Part shown: positions 6,463-10,959 of the stretch, piece by piece | How the letters are laid out: every line of letters begins with the position of its first letter | Numbering within the stretch: the stretch's first letter is position 1 | NCBI GenBank assembly: GCA_024638345.1 | Contig: JAHEKL010000074.1 | Coordinates: 1-10,959, forward strand | Reading direction: 5' to 3' | Origin: Gammaproteobacteria bacterium | Lineage (GTDB): Bacteria; Gemmatimonadota; Gemmatimonadetes; Longimicrobiales; Gaopeijiaceae | Length of the DNA stretch: 10,959 nt | The notes under the pieces: model-generated | The model's input: only the letters and a program-made list of their open reading frames with translations | What the model was told of the DNA's origin: nothing | Databases searched by the model: none | Program-made: the position numbers and the translations under genes

Positions 6463-7738
6463 CGTACTGATAGGTGCGAAGGTCGGCCGTTCCCACCGTC
6501 TGCGCCACGAACAGATCGCCACGACCGTTCGGGTTGCCGGTGAATCGGTGGCCGGCGATGACCGAGGAAGTGAACCAGAATGAACCTTCGGTCCAGAGAT
6601 ACCCCGCCAGACCTCGATCCTCGCGGACCGCCGGCTCGTTCGTCGCCATCACCACGAGATCGAACCGCTGCGTGTAGGTGCCTGTTTGTAGATCGAGAAG
6701 CAGCTCGCCCTGAGCGAGGATCAGCTCGCTCGTCCTTGGACGGCCGCTCGGATCGATCCATGTGGTGTCCCCCACCACCGGACGGAGCTCGTAGGGCTGC
6801 CACCTCAGATCGAAGACCATCTGAGGCCCCTCGGGGGGCCATTGTCTGACCTCCACGTCCGCCCTCCCGATCTTCCCTTCGCTCTCAGCCTGGATCCGAG
6901 TCCGGCCCTTCGAGATTCCGAGCACGTTCCCTTCCCCATCCACCGTCGCTATGCGCGGGTCCTCGACCGACCAGCGTACAGGCCGCCCGTGCAGCTCTCC
7001 ACCCCCGGCACTGTATGTATGCGCCCGTGCGCGGGTCTGTTCGCCGACCACGAGCGTAACGATCGCAGGCGAGACGAAGACATATGCCACCGGCCGGGGT
7101 CGGACCACGATCGCGGCTTCACCGTACAGGGCCCCGCTCCATGCACGGATCCATGCCGACCCGGAGTCGATGGCACGAATGGCTCCATCGCCCGTGACCT
7201 GCACGACGTTTCCATTGCTACTGGTCCAGGAGACCTCGACTCCATCCATCGGGATACCGTCCGACATGAGCACCTGCGCTTGGAGCTGGGCTTCCGCGCC
7301 GGGATCGAGCGTCATCGAGCCAGGCGTCACCGTGACCCGGGATGGGGTCGGAGCAGGAGGTTCGCCCACGCGAACCTCCGAAAACCCCGAGACACCCCCG
7401 ACGCTCGCCTCGATGACCACCCGCCCCTTCGCGTGGGCGGTCACGAGGCCTCCATTCGTGATGGTCGCAGCCGCCTGATCCGAGCTGGACCAGAGCACCG
7501 AGCGGCCCCGGATCTCCGCCCCGGTCTCCGAGAAGGCCGAGGCAGTCAACCTCACGGTGTCTCCTACCGTCATGTCCGCGTTGTCGGGACTCACGTTGAC
7601 GAGCGAGACGGACTCTTCGGAGCTCGGATCGACCGGGGTGGATCCACAGCCGTACAGGGTGAGAACCCCGACCCACGCCAACATCTCGATCGTGCGATTG
7701 CGATTTCCACTCCGCGTCCACTTCGTCGTCGTTAGCAT
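6452..7738 (-). CDS. Lipoprotein with three Big2 Ig-like domains and a lipocalin-like C-terminal domain
   Basis: The 428-residue protein has a basic N-region (KWTRSGNRNR), a hydrophobic core (19-29) and a lipobox LYGC with Cys31 as the lipidated residue, so it should be membrane-anchored and exposed. Three Big2 (bacterial Ig-like group 2) repeats follow at about 44-125, 132-213 and 215-298. Each has the 'V(S/T)P...L..G....L.A' opening and the 'V.W(T)SS(N/D)...V....G.(V/I)..A...G' core; the third reads VRWSVEDPRIATVDGEGNV (254-272). The last 120 residues (about 305-428) have a different, strand-rich pattern starting MVFDLRW, with GELLLDLQTGTYTQRF in the middle and ending YQYAIR, resembling lipocalin-like tails seen on Big2 lipoproteins. 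Big2 domains usually mediate surface adhesion or act as spacers; the ligand is unknown. A purine-rich GGAGAGGGAG lies just before ATG 7738. It appears to be the first gene of the minus-strand operon. Confidence 0.88.
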   Translation of the reverse strand: MLTTTKWTRSGNRNRTIEMLAWVGVLTLYGCGSTPVDPSSEESVSLVNVSPDNADMTVGDTVRLTASAFSETGAEIRGRSVLWSSSDQAAATITNGGLVTAHAKGRVVIEASVGGVSGFSEVRVGEPPAPTPSRVTVTPGSMTLDPGAEAQLQAQVLMSDGIPMDGVEVSWTSSNGNVVQVTGDGAIRAIDSGSAWIRAWSGALYGEAAIVVRPRPVAYVFVSPAIVTLVVGEQTRARAHTYSAGGGELHGRPVRWSVEDPRIATVDGEGNVLGISKGRTRIQAESEGKIGRADVEVRQWPPEGPQMVFDLRWQPYELRPVVGDTTWIDPSGRPRTSELILAQGELLLDLQTGTYTQRFDLVVMATNEPAVREDRGLAGYLWTEGSFWFTSSVIAGHRFTGNPNGRGDLFVAQTVGTADLRTYQYAIR

Positions 7739-7827
7739 CGCTCCCTCTCCTCTCGGCTCTTCACCGCCTCAGCTTGCCGGAGGTCGTTCGTTCGTCCGGC
7801 GCGGCTGGGCATCTGGTGTGAGGAGAA

Positions 7828-7833
7828 ATTCTA
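7828..7833 (-). promoter_or_regulatory. Possible -10 element for the Big2 lipoprotein gene
   Basis: On the minus strand TAGAAT occurs 89 nt upstream of ATG 7738, within the divergent 7739-7987 intergenic region. No good -35 is visible 16-18 nt further up (GTCGCC at 7856-7851). It is the best promoter-like element for this direction. I found none for the opposite gene. Confidence 0.22.
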
Positions 7834-7987
7834 GCGGCATGCGATTAGGGGGCGACTGCGAATCCGCCCGGCCGGGTCCTTTAAGTCGCGGTTAATCCCC
7901 CGAACCGAGCATCCTGAGCGTTGAGCGGCGACGGATCGGGAACCGGGCCCGCCGACTACCGCCGTCACTCAGGGCCCGTCAAATGAA

Positions 7988-8893
7988 ATGGATACTCGAC
8001 GCGTTTCTCTGATCGCTCTGGTCCTGACGTCTCTCGCCGTCAACGCTTGTGCCACGACCGGCGCCACCTTCCGAAGCGGGGTCGCCGACTCTCTGCTGGA
8101 GCACCCTCCCTATTACGCAGGCGCCTTCGGGGTCGCGGCCGGCAACTCGACGAGCCGGATCGGACACCTTCCGATCCTCTATCAGAAAGGAGGATCCCAG
8201 GCGCCGATCTTCGATCCTTCGCTGTCTCCGGACATGAGCGCACTCCTGGAACGGATGAACCGGTTCGTAGATTCGCTCGGCGTTACCGTACGGCTCGTCG
8301 ACGGAGGCAGCGTGTCCGCAGTGACGCACGGCCTCACGGCCGTGCCTCCGGACGTGGAGTTCGGGTGCCTGACACACCCTTCGCTCTCGGATGAGTGCGC
8401 GGACGGTGAGGAACTGGAGCTCGGTCGAGGCGTTCGGGCGATGCGGCTCGCAGTCGGCCGTCCCTCCCAGGAGTGGACCGCCTGGATCGCCGAGATCATG
8501 CGCGAGCAGGACGTTGAACGAGTCGTCGTGATTACCGTCGAGGTCGGGCAATACCTGTTGCGTCAGCGCGGACTCCTCGGTTCCAAGGAGGTGGAGCTGG
8601 GTACCCGGCACGTGGCGAAGGTCCCTTGGCTCACCTCGCTGGAGACTCCGGTGAGCGTGATTCAGCTCACGGGTGCGGTGGTCGGCCCCGACGGTCGGTC
8701 GACTCGCATCGGTGCCGAGGGACTCATGGCCCGCCGCACGCGTCTCATGCTGAGCGCCATCGGGGGTCAGGAACTGATTACGGACGAGGACGTCGCGGAA
8801 CTCCTCGTGGCCAGGCGCCACGACCTCCCCGACTCTCCTCTCGTCTGGCAGGTCGGCCTCATCCATCTCGTTACCCAGCTGACCGGTGGCTGA
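7988..8893 (+). CDS. Unrecognised lipoprotein upstream of the flippase gene
   Basis: The 301-residue protein begins MDTRRVSLIALVLTSL and has a lipobox-like VNAC with Cys21, so it is probably lipidated and anchored to the inner or outer membrane. The ribosome site is weak: AGGG about 14 nt before ATG 7988. The mature protein looks globular. It contains a helical region at 81-97 and a two-cysteine loop, C127 and C137, that could form a disulfide in the periplasm. Strand-like segments are VERVVVITVEVGQYLL (176-191) and VSVIQLTGAVVG (222-233), and the end is VWQVGLIHLVTQLTGG. I recognise no domain. Its stop lies 35 nt before the earliest credible flippase start, so the two may share a transcript and a role in surface polysaccharide, but that is inference. 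Confidence 0.8.
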   Translation: MDTRRVSLIALVLTSLAVNACATTGATFRSGVADSLLEHPPYYAGAFGVAAGNSTSRIGHLPILYQKGGSQAPIFDPSLSPDMSALLERMNRFVDSLGVTVRLVDGGSVSAVTHGLTAVPPDVEFGCLTHPSLSDECADGEELELGRGVRAMRLAVGRPSQEWTAWIAEIMREQDVERVVVITVEVGQYLLRQRGLLGSKEVELGTRHVAKVPWLTSLETPVSVIQLTGAVVGPDGRSTRIGAEGLMARRTRLMLSAIGGQELITDEDVAELLVARRHDLPDSPLVWQVGLIHLVTQLTGG

Positions 8894-8928
8894 CGCCGAT
8901 AGCGCCAGAGCCTCGTCCGCGGCGCGGC

Positions 8929-10608
8929 TTGACGGAGGTCGCGCAATGCCTCTCCGTATCGGTATCTGGACGGCCCGACGAACCTCAAGCAAGGCGAAGC
9001 CGCCGTGCACGACCTCCACAAACCGCGTTCGGGGCCGGTAGGCCCCGAGGCGGCGCCCCCGGACCTCGCGTCCTGACCGACCCGGCGAAGCTGAATCCGG
9101 CGCCGGTCGGAGCGGTAGCAGCTCGATCTGCGCGCGGTGGCACCCTGCTCCTATCGGCGCAGGCCGCGCAGCTCTTGGCCAACGTCATCACGGGCATGCT
9201 GCTGGCCCGGCTCCTGACCCCGAGCGACTTCGGGATCGTCGCCATGGTCGTCTCTCTCACGGCTTTCGTCGGGAGCTTCTCCGGTTTCGGGTTTGGGATG
9301 GCGGCGCTCCAGCGGGAGCAACTCGACCACTCGCAGCTCACCGACCTGTTCTGGCTCAACGCGAAGCTCAGCACGCTGATCTTCCTGTTCACGGTGCTCA
9401 TGGCACCCGTGCTGGTGTGGTTCTACGGGGAACCGCGAGTCACTTGGGTCACTGTGGTCATGGCCGCGGTCCTGGTCATTCGAAGCATGGGCGTTCAACA
9501 CCAAGCCGCGATGAACCGACGGATGGACTACACTCGCCTGACGGCGCTCCAGCTCGTGACCACGATCTCGGGAGCCGTTGTGGGTGTTGGTGCCGCGTTT
9601 CTCGGGGCGCGGTATTGGGCATTGGTCTTGCAACAGCTGTCCATGTCCATGGTTCACACCGCCGGACTGTGGTCGCTGGGTCGATGGCGACCCTCGCGAC
9701 CGGAACGTCGCCCACAGGGGAGGTCCGGACTCCGGGAGCTTCTCACGTATGGCCGAGAATACACGCTGTATCGAGTGGTGTCGCAGATCGGGTTCAATCT
9801 CGATCGAGTGCTCGTCGGGTACTTTCGAGGCTCGGTGGCAATGGGTCTCTACGACAACTCCTTCCGCTGGTCGCGCTACCCGTTGATGAACGTATTCAGT
9901 CCGCTCTTGGACGTGGCGGTCAGCGGCCTCAGCCGTCTCCAGTCCGACGTCCGGGCGTTCCGCGACTCGTTTCGAAAAGGAGCGCTTCCTGTCTACACCC
10001 TGGTTCTCCCCTCTCTCGCGTTCTTCGTCGTCGAGCCCCGAGTCGTCATTCTGACGCTCCTCGGCTCGCAGTGGGTCGACGCCATCCCCCTCTTCCAGGT
10101 CCTCTGCCTGAGCGGTTTTGCCAGCAGTCTCCTCGCGGGCACGAAGTGGATCTACCTGTCCGAGGCGAGGACCGCTCGTCAGCTGCGCTGGGCGATCGTG
10201 GAGGCGGGTGTGACCATTACCGGTGTCTCCGTGGGGATTCGGTGGGGAGCGTTCGGCGTGGCAGTCGGCTTCGCTGCCGCGACTTGGTTGATCGTCTTCC
10301 CGGCCATTCTCTACTGCGTGCAAGGATCCCGCATTGCGTTGGCCGACTTCCTCGCACCGGTCTGGCGACCCGCAGCGGCGGCAGTATCGGCGGGATTGGC
10401 CTTGTGGCTGATTCCACCGGTCTTGGCCGATGAGTCCGTGCTCGCCGGGCTACTCGCTCGCGCCGCGGTATTCTCGGTCTTCTATGTGCTGACATGGCTC
10501 GCGCTGCCGGGCGGCCGGGCCGCAGTCCGGGATCTGCGGCGGGTGGCCGACCTTCTCGTGTCCGGGCCGTCGGAACGGTCCTCGGGCGGAGGCGCGCATG
10601 CTTCGTGA
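8929..10608 (+). CDS. Oligosaccharide flippase, Wzx/WzxC-like (PST family, MOP superfamily); start uncertain
   Basis: The protein is a polytopic flippase that would move lipid-linked oligosaccharide units across the inner membrane. The first helix begins near base 9142 and is followed by the hallmark ARLLTPSDFG (9205-9234). A central NLDRVLVGYF...AMGLYDNSFRW segment (about 9796-9870) is typical of the WzxC/TuaB-like branch. Hydrophobic helices continue to the basic tail near 10550. The start is a problem: the only ATG/GTG/TTG before the first helix is TTG 8929 (559 residues), with no Shine-Dalgarno. The sequence from 8929 to about 9072 in this frame is Arg/Pro-rich with poor third-position bias. 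A start near CTG 9073 would give 511 residues, close to the family norm. I report 8929 as the outer bound. The open frame extends further left, but only as a shadow of the preceding lipoprotein gene. The 3' end overlaps the next gene by 11 nt. Confidence 0.9.
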   Translation: MTEVAQCLSVSVSGRPDEPQARRSRRARPPQTAFGAGRPRGGAPGPRVLTDPAKLNPAPVGAVAARSARGGTLLLSAQAAQLLANVITGMLLARLLTPSDFGIVAMVVSLTAFVGSFSGFGFGMAALQREQLDHSQLTDLFWLNAKLSTLIFLFTVLMAPVLVWFYGEPRVTWVTVVMAAVLVIRSMGVQHQAAMNRRMDYTRLTALQLVTTISGAVVGVGAAFLGARYWALVLQQLSMSMVHTAGLWSLGRWRPSRPERRPQGRSGLRELLTYGREYTLYRVVSQIGFNLDRVLVGYFRGSVAMGLYDNSFRWSRYPLMNVFSPLLDVAVSGLSRLQSDVRAFRDSFRKGALPVYTLVLPSLAFFVVEPRVVILTLLGSQWVDAIPLFQVLCLSGFASSLLAGTKWIYLSEARTARQLRWAIVEAGVTITGVSVGIRWGAFGVAVGFAAATWLIVFPAILYCVQGSRIALADFLAPVWRPAAAAVSAGLALWLIPPVLADESVLAGLLARAAVFSVFYVLTWLALPGGRAAVRDLRRVADLLVSGPSERSSGGGAHAS

Positions 10609-10959
10609 GGCCCGGATGTACGCCCGTTTCCTGGCCGGACTGCGTGGCTATTTGAAGGACCCCATCACCCTCGATCAGGCCAGGGAACGGGTCAGGCTAC
10701 GCCTGGAGCGCCGGGCCGAATCACTTCTGCTCCTGGCCGAAAAGGGCGTGTTCGGGCTTGAGGACAGCCCCTACCGCGAGTTGCTGCGTCTCGCTGGATG
10801 CGAGCTGGGGGACTTCCGCGCACTCGTCCATGACAGGGGAGTCGAGGGCGCGCTTCGCGAGCTTCGCGAGGCCGGGGTCTATTTCACCTTCGAGGAGTTC
10901 AAGGGCCGCCATCCGGTGGTCCGCGACGGGCGCGAAATCCGGGTAAGCCCGGAGCAGTT
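10598..10959 (+). CDS. N-terminus of an adenylate-forming (CapK / phenylacetate-CoA-ligase-like) protein, cut by window edge
   Basis: ATG 10598 has GGAGG at 10588-10592 with a 5-nt spacer and lies inside the end of the flippase gene, implying translational coupling. The 120 residues visible are helical and charged: FLAGLRGYL (11-19), a Leu-rich SLLLLAEKGVFG (42-53), SPYRELLRLAGCELGDF (57-73), GVEGALRELREAGVYFTFEEFKGRHPVVR (81-109). I associate the pattern 'SPYRxLLRLAGCExGD...L..AGVY.T.xEFKGR.PVVR' with the N-terminal region of COG1541-type (CapK/phenylacetate-CoA-ligase-like) proteins found in polysaccharide clusters. The ATP-binding core would lie beyond the window, so the enzymatic role is not shown here. 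The short tandem repeat CTTCGCGAG at 10853-10870 encodes LRELRE and is probably incidental. The gene itself is certain; the family is moderate. Confidence 0.7.
   Translation, partial: MLREARMYARFLAGLRGYLKDPITLDQARERVRLRLERRAESLLLLAEKGVFGLEDSPYRELLRLAGCELGDFRALVHDRGVEGALRELREAGVYFTFEEFKGRHPVVRDGREIRVSPEQ

Noticed and set aside
6842..7735. 297-codon plus-strand ORF opposite the Big2 lipoprotein
   Set aside because: The minus strand carries a lipobox and three Ig-like repeats. The plus-strand product is an Arg/Pro/His-rich shadow.
8626..8928. Extending the flippase frame left to TTG 8626
   Set aside because: This would overlap about 270 nt of the preceding lipoprotein gene and yields an Arg/Gly/His-rich translation typical of an out-of-frame reading.
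8929..8962. TTGACG at 8929-8934 as a -35 element for the flippase
   Set aside because: No acceptable -10 lies 16-18 nt downstream; the nearest TATC-like sequence is 21-22 nt away.
7979..9019. 346-codon ORF on the minus strand opposite the lipoprotein gene
   Set aside because: It is antisense to a lipoprotein with a clear signal peptide. Its composition is rich in Arg/His/Asp/Glu with no recognisable domain, as expected of a shadow frame in GC-rich DNA.
9151..10323. 390-codon ORF on the minus strand opposite the flippase
   Set aside because: The plus strand is a clear flippase. The antisense product is a highly charged shadow with no hydrophobic or domain structure.
10853..10870. Tandem CTTCGCGAG repeat as a regulatory or mobile feature
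   Set aside because: There are only two copies within a coding region, encoding LRELRE in a helix; this is best explained by amino-acid and codon choice.

Overview
The window looks like ordinary chromosome from a high-GC, Gram-negative-type bacterium. The evidence is two lipoproteins with lipoboxes, a probable outer-membrane beta-barrel protein of the DUF1207 type, and a Wzx-type polysaccharide flippase. The Big2-domain lipoprotein with a lipocalin-like tail, the DUF1207 protein, and the 'AGCELGDF...FKGR' adenylase-like start at the right edge together recall Gemmatimonadota or a nearby phylum. That placement is inference from protein style only. I see no rRNA, tRNA, CRISPR array, insertion sequence or phage gene.

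Layout. (1) Positions 2-3563, plus strand: a 5'-truncated TIM-barrel, glycoside-hydrolase-like protein; a DUF1207-like secreted protein; a small unrecognised ORF whose second half looks poorly coding; and an unrecognised membrane protein with an N-terminal CxxC. (2) Positions 3624-7738, minus strand, read right to left: a lipoprotein with three Big2 Ig-like domains; cinA; a DUF1295/steroid-5-alpha-reductase-like membrane enzyme; and a small five-helix membrane protein. Gaps of 75, 29 and 45 nt suggest an operon, or at least read-through. (3) Positions 7988-10959, plus strand: an unrecognised lipoprotein, an oligosaccharide flippase, and the start of an adenylate-forming-enzyme-like gene that overlaps the flippase by 11 nt. 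This right end looks like the beginning of a surface-polysaccharide cluster continuing past the window. The two lipoprotein genes at 7738 (minus) and 7988 (plus) are divergent across a 249-nt intergenic region.

I found no clear new multi-gene system. The points most worth a second look concern gene structure and protein decay. The DUF1295 gene has an ideal Shine-Dalgarno placed before an ATC codon rather than ATG/GTG/TTG. CinA has a C-terminal NMN-deamidase domain that appears to have lost the tyrosine/lysine segment and the glycine-rich loop of the family. A 15-codon leader ORF with its own Shine-Dalgarno ends in a TTGA overlap at the likely cinA start. The flippase lacks a normal start codon where the protein should begin, and the apparent coding frame changes just upstream.
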